From contig JAPLQX010000039.1 in the NCBI GenBank assembly GCA_026399435.1, positions 1-64,000 on the forward strand: DNA of 64,000 nucleotides. The letters are read 5' to 3'. The DNA is from Rhodocyclales bacterium. Its GTDB lineage: Bacteria; Pseudomonadota; Gammaproteobacteria; Burkholderiales; Rhodocyclaceae. Position numbers and translations under genes: made by a program. Positions 18,265-26,328 of the stretch are shown here, piece after piece (the first letter of the stretch is position 1; each line of letters opens with the position of its first letter). The notes below the pieces were generated by a model. That model made no database searches. It was not told the origin of the DNA and saw nothing but the letters and a program-made list of their open reading frames with translations.

Positions 18265-19005
18265 GTGATTCCAATTCTTGGGAGGTTGTTTTGCGCTGCG
18301 TTAGGATTGTTTTTGTTCCAGCTACCTAATTCGATTGCGCAGGGACATTCGTCGAACTCGGGCATCAGTGTCGTTTATTGGGGGTCTGCTGACTGTACTT
18401 GGTGCACCTATTGGGAAGGATCATTGTCAGGAATGGAGTCGGATTTTCGTGCTAGCGACGTATTTCAAAAACTCAGGTACATCGCAGTAAAGAACGCTTA
18501 TCTAAGGTCCCAATATGTCGAGAGCGATTTTCAGAAGGATGGGCGGTGGCTGTGGAAGTTAGTGGTCGATGGCACCTTTCACACTCCTCGTATTCGCCCA
18601 GCATGGTCTATTTTCGTAGGGCAAAGACATGTCAGTAGTTACTTTGGTACAAAGGCTTGGAAGGAGACCGCATTTCCGAACATCTCTAAGTTGGTAAATG
18701 CAAGTAGTGAATCTTTAGAAAAGCAGACTCAAGTGGTTAACGAGCTAGCTCCGGTGCCAATTGCGGGAAAGACACAAATTGCAGATGCGGATCTTGTGCC
18801 TTACCTTGATCGCGCCGGAAAGGAAGCGTATCGGGAATGGGTAAAGCGGTCACCACCTAAGGCATTTGCAGTTGCGATCGACGGAGCTTGGGGTAGGGGA
18901 AAAAGCGCGAGTGACGCGCTGATCTACTGCGAACGATATTCTTCGGAAAAGTGTGAGGTCTATGCAGTGGATCAGGACGTAGTCTGGAATAGTGCCTCTA
19001 GGTAA
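18265..19005 (+). CDS. Exported thioredoxin-like protein with C-terminal DUF4189-like part
   Basis: The GTG at 18265 is preceded by GGAG at good spacing and gives a 246-aa product with a signal peptide (LFCAALGLFLFQLPNSIAQG). A TTG at 18220 would spoil the signal peptide. Residues about 34-50, SVVYWGSADCTWCTYW, look like a thioredoxin-fold strand followed by a CxxC pair (C44, C47). The C-terminal 60 residues (KAFAVAIDGAWGRG, ALIYCERYSSEKCEVYAVD) resemble DUF4189-like repeats where an aromatic or small residue pair precedes a Cys. AT-rich, unlike the host genes. Function unknown; periplasmic thiol chemistry is a guess. Confidence 0.65.
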   Translation: MIPILGRLFCAALGLFLFQLPNSIAQGHSSNSGISVVYWGSADCTWCTYWEGSLSGMESDFRASDVFQKLRYIAVKNAYLRSQYVESDFQKDGRWLWKLVVDGTFHTPRIRPAWSIFVGQRHVSSYFGTKAWKETAFPNISKLVNASSESLEKQTQVVNELAPVPIAGKTQIADADLVPYLDRAGKEAYREWVKRSPPKAFAVAIDGAWGRGKSASDALIYCERYSSEKCEVYAVDQDVVWNSASR

Positions 19006-19130
19006 TTTCTCGAGCTAGTGTGCGGTTTTGTTGCCAACATTCAATGGGCAGACTCGATTTGAAAAACGGCGAAGATGCCGAGTCGCGATCAGCCAGTTTT
19101 CGTCGGCATTTGCGATTGCGAAGGGATGAA

Positions 19131-19162
19131 GGGCAGAAGGAGCCAAGGGCAGAAGGAGCCAG
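19131..19162 (+). repeat. 16-bp tandem duplication upstream of the toxin gene
   Basis: Two head-to-tail copies of GGGCAGAAGGAGCCA(A/G) at 19131-19146 and 19147-19162, differing in the last base. It lies 30 bases before the BrnT-type start and could affect the promoter or operator of the toxin-antitoxin operon. Confidence 0.7.
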
Positions 19163-19191
19163 GCTCGATATAGTTTATAGGAGGACAGCTA

Positions 19192-19464
19192 TTGAATTTT
19201 GAATGGGATGAAGCCAAGGCTGTTTCAAATTCGCGCAAGCACGGCGTTTCGTTCGAGGAAGCCACGACGGTTTTCGCGAACGATCTGTCGTTGACGGGCC
19301 GCGATCCAGATCATTCCCAGGGCGAGCGCCGCTTTGTTACCTTTGGTCTTTCTGCCGATGGTCGCGTTCTCGCCGTGTCGCATACCGAGAGGCATGGCAC
19401 AATCCGCATCATCAGCGCTCGCCCGGCGACACGGGCCGAAAGGAAATTCTATGAAGAAGGCTAA
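19192..19464 (+). CDS. brnT: BrnT family toxin (type II toxin-antitoxin)
   Basis: A 90-aa protein, MNFEWDEAKAVSNSRKHGVSFEEA, the hallmark opening of the BrnT/DUF497 family of RelE-fold ribonucleases. Also seen are the RFVTFGLSADGRVLAVSH strand pair and the C-terminal IRIISARPATRAERKFYEE. The start is TTG 19192, with GGAGG at good spacing. It precedes and overlaps its partner by 14 bases. It sits at the right edge of the AT-rich island. Confidence 0.9.
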   Translation: MNFEWDEAKAVSNSRKHGVSFEEATTVFANDLSLTGRDPDHSQGERRFVTFGLSADGRVLAVSHTERHGTIRIISARPATRAERKFYEEG

Positions 19465-19696
19465 AGCCGTCAACGAGCCGGACGAAATGCGCGCCGAATA
19501 CCGGCGTGAGGATTTTGGTGCGATGGCTCGCGGCAAGTATGCGAAGGCCTGTCGCGAGGCCTCCAACGTCGTGGTGATTGCGCCGGAAGTGCAAAAGGCG
19601 TTTCCTAACGCGCAAGCAGTGAACGATGCATTGCGCGGCTTGCTTGAACTGGCCCGGCGTGCGCCGCGCGCGCGGCGGAAAACTGCGGCGGGCTAG
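19451..19696 (+). CDS. Putative antitoxin partner of BrnT (not the classical BrnA type)
   Basis: An 81-aa protein, MKKAKAVNEPDEMRAEYRRE, with the segment ARGKYAKACREASNVVVIAPEVQKAFPNAQAVNDALRGLLELA. This MR-EY ... RGKYA ... PDV-FP-S-VN-ALR pattern occurs in small proteins commonly encoded beside BrnT or DUF4258 toxins. It lacks the typical BrnA/DUF4415 pattern. It overlaps the toxin gene by 14 bases and its stop overlaps mltD (opposite strand) by 4 bases. Antitoxin role is inferred from position and pattern. Confidence 0.75.
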   Translation: MKKAKAVNEPDEMRAEYRREDFGAMARGKYAKACREASNVVVIAPEVQKAFPNAQAVNDALRGLLELARRAPRARRKTAAG

Positions 19697-21081
19697 CGCT
19701 TCTTCGGCTTGACCGCCGGCTTGGCCGCCGGGGCTTTTCTGATCTTGACGATGACGCCCTTGTTCTTGGGGTGGAACTTGCCCGCCTTGCCCTTCTTCGG
19801 CTTCGCGGCGCGCGGCGGGCTGGCCGGGGTTTGCGGCAGGCGGGCGGCGATGGACTCGTAGCCGATCGCGTCCTTGCCCGGCACTAGCAGCGCGAAGCCC
19901 GGCGCAATCTTCGTTCGCACGTTGATGCCGTTCAACTGCTTCAGCCGGGCCGTGCTGATGTGGTAGCGGCTGGCTACGCTGTCGAGCTTCTCGCCCTTTT
20001 TCAGGTTGTAGGTGAGCCAGGCGGACAGCGGCTTGTCCTGCGCTTCGTGGCTCTGCAAATTGTCGAGGAAGGTCTGCACTTTCTCGGCCGGCAGCACCAG
20101 CGGGCTGTTGGCCGCGGTCGGCATCACCGGCCGGCTGTAGGCGGGGTTGAGCGCGATGAATTCTTCCACCGGAATTTCCGCGAGCCGCGCCGCGAGTGCG
20201 ATGTCCATGTTGCCGCTGCGCTCCACCGTGCCGAAATACGGCCGGTTGGGAATCGGATCGAGGCTGATGCCGAACAGTTGCGGTTGCGCGATGATGTTCT
20301 TGATCGCCTGCAGCTTGGGCACGTAGTAGCTGGTTTCCAGCGGCATCTTGAGGTGCTGGTAATCGGTCGGCAGTCCCTTGGCGCGGTTCTTGGCGACGGC
20401 GCGCCCGACCGCGTTTTCGCCCCAGTTGTAGGAGGCCAGCGCGAGGTGCCAGTCGCCGTGCATTTCGTAGATGGTCTGCAGGTAATCGAGTGCCGCGCTG
20501 GTCGAGGCGACGATGTCGCGGCGCTGGTCGAACCAGGCATTCTGCTGCAGCTTATAGGTCTTGCCGGTGGCGGGAATGAACTGCCACATGCCGAGGGCGC
20601 GGGCCGAGGAGTAGGCCAGCGGGTTGTAGGAGCTTTCGACGATCGGCAGCAGGGCCAGTTCGGTCGGCATGCCGCGCTTTTCCAGTTCCGCTACGATGTG
20701 GTGCAGGTAGCGCCGGCTGCGTTCGAAGATGCGCTTCAGCAGGTCGGGCCGGTTCAGGTACCAGGCCTGGCGGTCCGCCACCAGCGGGCTGTCGAGGTCG
20801 GGCATGGAAAAGCCGTTGCGCATGCGCTGCCACAGGTCGTCGGGCGGCGTGGTGAGGTCGATGGTGGGGATCGGCGGCAGGTCGTCCTTCACTTCCTGCG
20901 ACGGGTCGGGCAGCCGGGGAATCACGGGTGGCGGCGCCGCGTTGAAGCTCAGCGTGGTCGGCGACGCAAGCTCTGCCGACATCTGCAATGCCTGTTCGGC
21001 ATGTGCGAAGCCGGTCAGGATGAGCAGCAGGGACGGAATGAGGCAGCGGAGCAGGGACATTGGACGGGGCAAGGGCGTCAT
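19693..21081 (-). CDS. mltD: Membrane-bound lytic murein transglycosylase D with LysM domain
   Basis: A 462-aa exported protein. Signal segment at residues about 8-28 (LLRCLIPSLLLILTGFAHA). The SLT domain at about 125-260 has catalytic Glu149 in LLPIVESSYNPLAYSSARALGMWQF and the ALASYNWGENAV block. One LysM-like domain around residues 360-410 (YNLKKGEKLDSVASRYHIS ... LKQLNGI). The C-terminus after 420 is a very basic Lys/Pro/Ala tail. MltD cleaves peptidoglycan glycan strands. ATG 21081 is given; ATG 21060 is an equally possible start. E. coli MltD has two LysM repeats, here one is clear. Confidence 0.93.
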   Translation of the reverse strand: MTPLPRPMSLLRCLIPSLLLILTGFAHAEQALQMSAELASPTTLSFNAAPPPVIPRLPDPSQEVKDDLPPIPTIDLTTPPDDLWQRMRNGFSMPDLDSPLVADRQAWYLNRPDLLKRIFERSRRYLHHIVAELEKRGMPTELALLPIVESSYNPLAYSSARALGMWQFIPATGKTYKLQQNAWFDQRRDIVASTSAALDYLQTIYEMHGDWHLALASYNWGENAVGRAVAKNRAKGLPTDYQHLKMPLETSYYVPKLQAIKNIIAQPQLFGISLDPIPNRPYFGTVERSGNMDIALAARLAEIPVEEFIALNPAYSRPVMPTAANSPLVLPAEKVQTFLDNLQSHEAQDKPLSAWLTYNLKKGEKLDSVASRYHISTARLKQLNGINVRTKIAPGFALLVPGKDAIGYESIAARLPQTPASPPRAAKPKKGKAGKFHPKNKGVIVKIRKAPAAKPAVKPKKR

Positions 21082-21175
21082 CGAAGGCGCGCGTGAAGGC
21101 GGCGCATCTTAGCATCAGTCGCGCGGAGGCCGACGTATATCGGAAGGCAGAGCAGGGCAAATAGTATGGAGGGCG

Positions 21176-21300
21176 CTCCCTCCCCTTCAAGGGGAGGGTT
21201 GGGGTGGGGATGGGACAAAAAAGGCACGGGGTAAGGCCGGCAACTCACGCTGTCGCACTCCATCCCCCTCCCGGCCTCCCCCTTGAAGAGGGAGGAGAAA
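21176..21300. repeat. Pair of inverted GC-rich palindromic repeats
   Basis: A perfect copy of the CCCTCCCCTT-C-AAGGGGAGGG core lies at 21178-21198 with a GGGTTGGGGTGGGGATGGG tail, and an inverted copy at about 21261-21297. They face each other in the gap between mltD and the caspase gene, the same arrangement as at 8491-8610. Confidence 0.75.
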
Positions 21301-21309
21301 ACCCCGGTG

Positions 21310-23667
21310 TCAGTGAGCGAGGCCGGTCGCCTGCTGGCGCATGGCGACCAGTTCCTGTCTTTCGGTTTGGCGAAAGCCCCCCTTCCTGTTGCGGGCGATC
21401 AGTTCGCGCTTGATCGCAAAATTGACTCCCGGCACCAGCCAGAGTTTCAGCTCGAGCCGCGTGCCATGTGTCAGGTTCCAGCCGTCGCCTTCGATCCTGA
21501 AGGTATCGAAGCTTCCCGCCGGGACGCTGATGGTTTCCCTCTTCACGATCTGCATGTCATAGTAGGCGTTCGAGGAATTGTCGCCCTTCATCAGGCGGAA
21601 GGCTGCCGTCCATTTCTTGCCGACCTGGAACTCGGCCGGTGTCCATTGCACCGGGGTGTCGTACTCGGCCGGTCCGACCTTGATCGCGTTGCCCATCAGG
21701 TCGGTGATGATGAGGCCCTTGTTGTATTCGACGCGGTCCTCGTCGTAGTCGACCCGCGTTACACGCGCGCTGCGGGTGCGCTCCTCGATGCCGGTCAGGA
21801 TGTCCGTCACCACGATGGTCGCAGTATCGCCGACCGTAAAGATGCGGTTCAGCGGGTAGCGGCCGGCGGAAAAGGGGTTGGCCGAGGGCACGATCAGCAC
21901 CGGCACGGCAACGCCTGCCCTGATGTCGATCATCGGTGCCGCGGATTGCGGCAAGGTGGCAGCTTGCGCCGATTCCCGTGGCGGACCCGGAACGGGACCC
22001 GGTGCAGCAGCGGGCGGCGTCGGAGTGGGAGGGGCCGCCTGAATCCGAGCTGATTTGGCGAGCGCCAGTTTTTCCTGTTCCAGGCGGCGCCGCTCATCGT
22101 CGGCTCGCTGTCGGTCAGCGGCCAGGCGTTGCTCCTCTTGTTGCTTGCGCTCGGCGGCAAGGCGCTCGGCCTCGACGATGCGCTGGCGCTCTTGCTCCAG
22201 TCGTGCCTGCTCCTGGCGGCGCTTGAGTTCGGCGGCCTGCTGCTCTTCCTTCCGCCGGTGCTGTTCCTGCAGTTGCTGCTCTTCGAGTTGCTTGCGTTCG
22301 GCTGCAAGGCGCTGCGCTTCGGCGACACGAATCCGCTCGAGTTCAATGCGCTTTTGTTCCGCCAACTGTTGCTGCTCGCTTTGTTTTCTGCGCTCTTCCG
22401 CAAGGCGCTCGGCTTCGGCAATCCGCTGGCGCTCTCGATCGAGGCGTTCCTGCTCCTGGCGGCGCTTGGCTTCGATGGCCTTCTGCTCTTCCTCGCGCCG
22501 TCGTTGTTCCTGCGCTTGCTGCTCTTCGAGCTGCTTGCGTTCGGCGGCCAGGCGCTGAGCTGCGGCGACGCGAATCTTCTCTTGCTCGGCGCGCTCCTGT
22601 TCGAGGCGCTTCTGGTCTTCCTGTCTCCGCTGCTCGTCCTGCTGCCGTTTTTCGGCCGCGAGCTTTTCGGCCGTGGCCGCGGCTTCCTGCTGATCTTTTT
22701 CATGGAGCTGCTTTTCGACATCGGCCAATAGGCGGCTCAGGCGCATCTGGGCGATTTCGGCGAAGCGGCCGTTGGGGAAGTTGCGCAGGTAGGCCACCCA
22801 GTCGTCGATCTTCTTTGAAGACTTGATGCGCGCCCATTCGGTCACGTCGGCCTCGACCAGCTTTTCCAGCTCGCTCTCGGAGAGCTTTTTCTGTCCTTCG
22901 TCGAAGATGAAGACGTCGCTTTCCAGCGAAGTAGTCTCCCAGGGAATCTGCTCGCCATGCGAGGCAAGCCGCACATTCAGGCGCACGCGCTTCAGCGCGT
23001 CTTCGATGCGGGTACCGCGCTGGGAAAGCTCGCGCACCAGGTTCTCGGTATAGAGGCCGTTGGCGCCCGAACCGTCGGAGGCCACGTTGCCGGGCGAGGT
23101 GGCGTAGGCGAGCAGGCTGCCGACCGGCGCATCGAACTGCGAGAGGCCCTTCTGCTCGGGTCGGTAGGCGCTGCCGAAGGGATTGTTGCGGCAGGCATCG
23201 AGGATGACGACGAAGGTCTTGTCCTTCGCGGCGCTCAACTGGCCGAGCAGCAGGCCCAGATCGACGCAGCGCTGCTTCATGTCTTCCTGCCGCTGCACCA
23301 CGGCATCGACCGGCAGCAGGTAGTTGCGCCAATCGAGCTGGGCGCCGTGGCCGGCGTAATAGAACACCACCAGTTTGGTCTCCGACCGCTTTGCCGCCGC
23401 GCCGAAGCGCTCGATGGCGGAAATCATGTCGACGCGCGTGGTGTTGAGGCGCGAATCGACGGTGAAGCCGGCCTGGGTGAATAGCCCGGAGACCGCCTTG
23501 GCATCATTGACCGGATTGTCCAGCGGTGCGTCGCGATAGCCGGCATTGCCGATGATCAGCGCCAGCCGCGAGGGATCGGGCGATGGATTCGCCGCCCAGC
23601 TGCGGCGGAAGGACAGGACCGGCGGAATCGCGGCGAGGGTCTTGATGAAGCTGCGGCGTGTCGTCAT
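21310..23667 (-). CDS. Caspase-fold (peptidase C14) protein with long coiled coil, probably Tat-exported
   Basis: A 785-aa protein. The N-terminus MTTRRSFIKTLAAIPPVLSF carries a twin-arginine signal (TRRSFIK). Residues 33-255 are a caspase/metacaspase domain with catalytic His107 in FYYAGHGAQ and Cys159 in ILDACRNNPFG; the ALIIGNAGY opening is also typical. Residues about 315-540 are an almost continuous Glu/Gln/Arg/Lys/Ala coiled coil with an 81-residue tandem duplication, then a Pro-rich linker (545-562) and a C-terminal beta domain (about 580-785, ending near GSFDTFRIEGDGW and WLVPGVNFAIKREL). Such C14 proteins in proteobacteria are poorly characterised; substrate and trigger unknown. Both catalytic residues are intact. 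Confidence 0.88.
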   Translation of the reverse strand: MTTRRSFIKTLAAIPPVLSFRRSWAANPSPDPSRLALIIGNAGYRDAPLDNPVNDAKAVSGLFTQAGFTVDSRLNTTRVDMISAIERFGAAAKRSETKLVVFYYAGHGAQLDWRNYLLPVDAVVQRQEDMKQRCVDLGLLLGQLSAAKDKTFVVILDACRNNPFGSAYRPEQKGLSQFDAPVGSLLAYATSPGNVASDGSGANGLYTENLVRELSQRGTRIEDALKRVRLNVRLASHGEQIPWETTSLESDVFIFDEGQKKLSESELEKLVEADVTEWARIKSSKKIDDWVAYLRNFPNGRFAEIAQMRLSRLLADVEKQLHEKDQQEAAATAEKLAAEKRQQDEQRRQEDQKRLEQERAEQEKIRVAAAQRLAAERKQLEEQQAQEQRRREEEQKAIEAKRRQEQERLDRERQRIAEAERLAEERRKQSEQQQLAEQKRIELERIRVAEAQRLAAERKQLEEQQLQEQHRRKEEQQAAELKRRQEQARLEQERQRIVEAERLAAERKQQEEQRLAADRQRADDERRRLEQEKLALAKSARIQAAPPTPTPPAAAPGPVPGPPRESAQAATLPQSAAPMIDIRAGVAVPVLIVPSANPFSAGRYPLNRIFTVGDTATIVVTDILTGIEERTRSARVTRVDYDEDRVEYNKGLIITDLMGNAIKVGPAEYDTPVQWTPAEFQVGKKWTAAFRLMKGDNSSNAYYDMQIVKRETISVPAGSFDTFRIEGDGWNLTHGTRLELKLWLVPGVNFAIKRELIARNRKGGFRQTERQELVAMRQQATGLAH
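22090..22575 (-). repeat. Tandem duplication (2 x 243 bp) inside the caspase coiled coil
   Basis: Residues 365-445 and 446-526 repeat each other: both contain IRVA-AQRLAAERKQLEEQQ, then EEQ-A-E-KRRQEQ-RL--ERQRI-EAERLA-ER. Period is exactly 81 residues. The copies remain similar at DNA level but not identical, so the duplication is old or diverging, and could change length by recombination. Confidence 0.8.
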
Positions 23668-23696
23668 GGCGGGATTATTTGCCGGTCAGCAAGCGA

Positions 23697-24476
23697 TCAG
23701 AAGCGGTTCTTCCACTCGCGGATGGCGGCGAAGGTCTCCACCGCGTCGGCCGGAGCGCGCCCGAGGCGGTTCGCCGCCGCGGCGCGCACGGCGGGCGCAT
23801 CCCAGCGCAGGAAGGGGTTGGTCTGGAGTTCGGCGTGGATGCTGGTCGGGATCGTCGCGCGGCCGGCGGCGCGGTCCTTGGCGACGTGCTCGCTGCGGCG
23901 CTGTATGGCGATGCTGCCCGGCTCGACGGCAAGGGCGAAACGCATGTTGCTCTGGGTGTATTCATGGGCGCAATAGACAAGAGTCGGCGCCGGCAATGCG
24001 GCGAGTTTCGTCAGGGATTCGAGCATTTGTGCCGGCGTGCCTTCGAACAGCCGCCCGCAACCGGCTCCGAACAGCGTGTCGCCGCAGAAGACCGCGCCGT
24101 GGTCGTGGAGACTTGGGCCATAATAAGCAATGTGGCCGCGGGTATGTCCGGGCACGGAGATGACTTCGAGTTCGAGGGCGATTTCCGGCAGTTCGATGCG
24201 TTCGCCGCCGGCCAGCGGATGGGTGACGCCGGGAATGTTCTCGAGCGCCGGGCCGAACACGGGGACCGGAAAGCGCTGGAGGATTTCCGCCAGGCCGCCG
24301 ACGTGGTCGCCGTGGTGATGGGTGGCGAGGATGGCGCAGAGGCGGTCGCCGCTGCGTTCGAGGTGGTCGAGAACCGGCGCCGCATCGCCCGGATCGACAA
24401 CCACGGCAAAGCCTCCGGCGCGCAGCAGCCAGATGTAGTTGTCTTCGAAAGCGTGCAGGGCGAGTATTTCAGTCAT
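23697..24476 (-). CDS. gloB: Hydroxyacylglutathione hydrolase (glyoxalase II)
   Basis: A 259-aa metallo-beta-lactamase-fold enzyme. The metal motif THHHGDH is at residues 52-58, with further ligands in VPGHTRGHIAYY, FCGDTLFGAGCGRLFEG and YCAHEYT. Length and C-terminal part are those of GloB, which hydrolyses S-lactoylglutathione to lactate and glutathione. ATG 24476 is the start (a TTG codon precedes it). It is divergent from a methyltransferase gene with only 27 bases between starts. Confidence 0.95.
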   Translation of the reverse strand: MTEILALHAFEDNYIWLLRAGGFAVVVDPGDAAPVLDHLERSGDRLCAILATHHHGDHVGGLAEILQRFPVPVFGPALENIPGVTHPLAGGERIELPEIALELEVISVPGHTRGHIAYYGPSLHDHGAVFCGDTLFGAGCGRLFEGTPAQMLESLTKLAALPAPTLVYCAHEYTQSNMRFALAVEPGSIAIQRRSEHVAKDRAAGRATIPTSIHAELQTNPFLRWDAPAVRAAAANRLGRAPADAVETFAAIREWKNRF

Positions 24477-24503
24477 CAAGCAATTTTCTCCAATCGGGGC
24501 GCA

Positions 24504-25226
24504 ATGTCAATTCAGGGATTCGAAAGCTGGCTCAAGACACCGGCCGGTCAGTATGTGCTCAACTGGGAACAGCAGAAGCACGACCAGCTGGTCGCCGACA
24601 TTTTCGGTTTCAATGCAGTCCAGCTCTCGCTGCCCACCCACGACTTCCTGCGCTCCAATCGCATGCCGTTGCGTTTCCGCTGCGACGACGGCCGCTATGA
24701 CGGCTTGTCCGAAGTGCGCTCCGATCTGCATTATCTGCCCTTTGCGGCCAACAGTATTGATCTTGTGGTGATGCCGCATACGCTGGAATTCGACGCCAAC
24801 CCGCATCAGGTGCTGCGTGAAGTGGAGCGCGTGCTGGTGCCCGAGGGCCACGTGATCGTCACCGGCTTCAATCCCTTCAGCCTGTGGGGGGCCAGGCGCA
24901 AGCTGTCGCGGCGGCAGGCCCTGCCGCCTTGGCGCGGCGCCTACCTCAGCGTGCCGCGCCTGAAGGACTGGTTCTCGCTGCTCGGTTTCGAGATGCAGGC
25001 CGGCGCCTTCGGCTGCTACGCTCCCGCCGTGACGCAGGAAAAATGGCTGCGCCGCTTCCAGTTCATGGATGCGGCCGGCGACCGCTGGTGGCCGATTGCC
25101 GGCGCCGTGTATATCGTGCAGGCGATCAAGCGCCAGCATGGCATGCGCCTCATCACCCCGACCTGGAGCGACCGCAAGGCGCGTGCCAAGGCCCTGGTAA
25201 CCGTTACGCAGAGAGTGGATCAATGA
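24504..25226 (+). CDS. SAM-dependent methyltransferase (class I)
   Basis: A 240-aa protein starting [23 protein letters not shown]. The usual glycine-rich SAM motif I is weak, but [24 protein letters not shown] (post-I/motif II) and [24 protein letters not shown] are typical. This gene is regularly found between gloB and rnhA-dnaQ in betaproteobacteria. Substrate unknown. ATG 24504 follows GGGGC; the stop overlaps the rnhA start (ATGA). Confidence 0.85.
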   Translation: MSIQGFESWLKTPAGQYVLNWEQQKHDQLVADIFGFNAVQLSLPTHDFLRSNRMPLRFRCDDGRYDGLSEVRSDLHYLPFAANSIDLVVMPHTLEFDANPHQVLREVERVLVPEGHVIVTGFNPFSLWGARRKLSRRQALPPWRGAYLSVPRLKDWFSLLGFEMQAGAFGCYAPAVTQEKWLRRFQFMDAAGDRWWPIAGAVYIVQAIKRQHGMRLITPTWSDRKARAKALVTVTQRVDQ

Positions 25227-25562
25227 TTGACATATTTACCGACGGCGCCTGCAGCGGCAATCCCGGCCCCGGCGGCTGGGGTGCGATCCTGCGCAAGGGT
25301 ACGACCGAAAAGGAACTGTTCGGCGGCGAGCCCCACACCACCAATAATCGAATGGAAATGATGGCCGTGATCGAAGCCTTGCGTGCCTTGAAGGAGCCGG
25401 TGGTGGCGCGCGTGCATACCGATTCGCAGTATGTGCAGAAGGCTGGCGGCGCTGCACTCGATTGAATGGTTTTGGGTCAAGGGCCATGCCGGCCACATCG
25501 AGAACGAGCGCGCCGACGTTCTGGCGCGGCGCGGCGTGGAACTCGCCCGTACAGGAGGATAA
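25223..25562 (+). pseudogene. rnhA: Ribonuclease HI, broken by an internal out-of-frame deletion
   Basis: From ATG 25223 the frame reads [20 protein letters not shown] ... [13 protein letters not shown] ... HTDSQYVQK, a normal RNase HI start with three of the catalytic acids (Asp, Glu, Asp of TDGAC, NRME, TDSQ). It then shifts to AGGAALD and stops at 25465. In another frame, from about 25443 to TAA 25562, the true C-terminus continues: [18 protein letters not shown] then [12 protein letters not shown], with the His and last Asp. About 30 residues between YVQ-G and the helix before WVKGHAG are missing. The 340-base span is not a multiple of 3. The product lacks the fourth catalytic Asp. Either a real pseudogene or an assembly error. 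Confidence 0.88.
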
Positions 25563-26273
25563 ATGCGAAAAATTGTGTTGGACACCGAAACCACCGGGCT
25601 CGATTTCCGCACCGGCGACCGCGTCATCGAAATCGGCTGCGTCGAACTGCGCGGACGCCAGCTTACCGGCCAGCGCTTCCACGCCTACATTAATCCCGAG
25701 CGCGTGATCGATCCCGGCGCCATCGCGATCCACGGCCTGACCAACGAATTTCTCGCCGACAAGCCGAAGTTCGCCGAGATCGCCGCCGACTTCGTGGAGT
25801 TCGTCCGCGGCGCCGAACTGGTGATTCACAACGCCGCCTTCGACGTCGGCTTCCTCAACAACGAACTGGGCCTGCTGCAGCACGAGGGCATCGAGCAGAT
25901 CTGCGGCGAGGTGACCGACACCTTGCGCATGGCGCGCGAGATGCGGCCGGGCAAGAAGAACAACCTCAACGCCCTGTGCTCCGAATTCGGCGTGGACAAT
26001 TCCGGTCGCCAGTTGCACGGCGCGCTGCTCGATGCCGAACTGCTGGCCGAGGTCTATCTGGGCATGACCCGCGGCCAGAACTCGCTGGAAATCGAGTTCG
26101 ACAGCCCCGCCGTCGATTACTCGATGGGCGGCACGCGCCAGCGTCCGCCGCTGGTGGTGCTGTCAGCCAGCGAAGCGGAACTCGCCGACCACGCCCGCGT
26201 GCTGGCTGAAATCGCCAGGGAGAGCAAGGGGCATTGCCTCTGGCGCGATATGGAGAGTGCGCCAGCGGCGTGA
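25563..26273 (+). CDS. dnaQ: DNA polymerase III epsilon subunit (3'-5' proofreading exonuclease)
   Basis: A 236-aa DnaQ of normal length. ExoI DTETTG (residues 7-12), ExoII HNAAFDVGFLNNEL and ExoIII HGALLDAELLAEVYL are all intact, as is the IHGLTNEFLADKP block. It proofreads in the replicase core with DnaE. ATG follows directly after the rnhA remnant stop (TAAATG) and uses a GGAGGA site within it, so its expression may depend on translation of the broken upstream gene. Confidence 0.95.
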   Translation: MRKIVLDTETTGLDFRTGDRVIEIGCVELRGRQLTGQRFHAYINPERVIDPGAIAIHGLTNEFLADKPKFAEIAADFVEFVRGAELVIHNAAFDVGFLNNELGLLQHEGIEQICGEVTDTLRMAREMRPGKKNNLNALCSEFGVDNSGRQLHGALLDAELLAEVYLGMTRGQNSLEIEFDSPAVDYSMGGTRQRPPLVVLSASEAELADHARVLAEIARESKGHCLWRDMESAPAA

Positions 26274-26328
26274 GTCGGGGGCGATCGTCTTGATAGTCAT
26301 GGCCGGCGAACGGGACGGCCGTCCGTGA

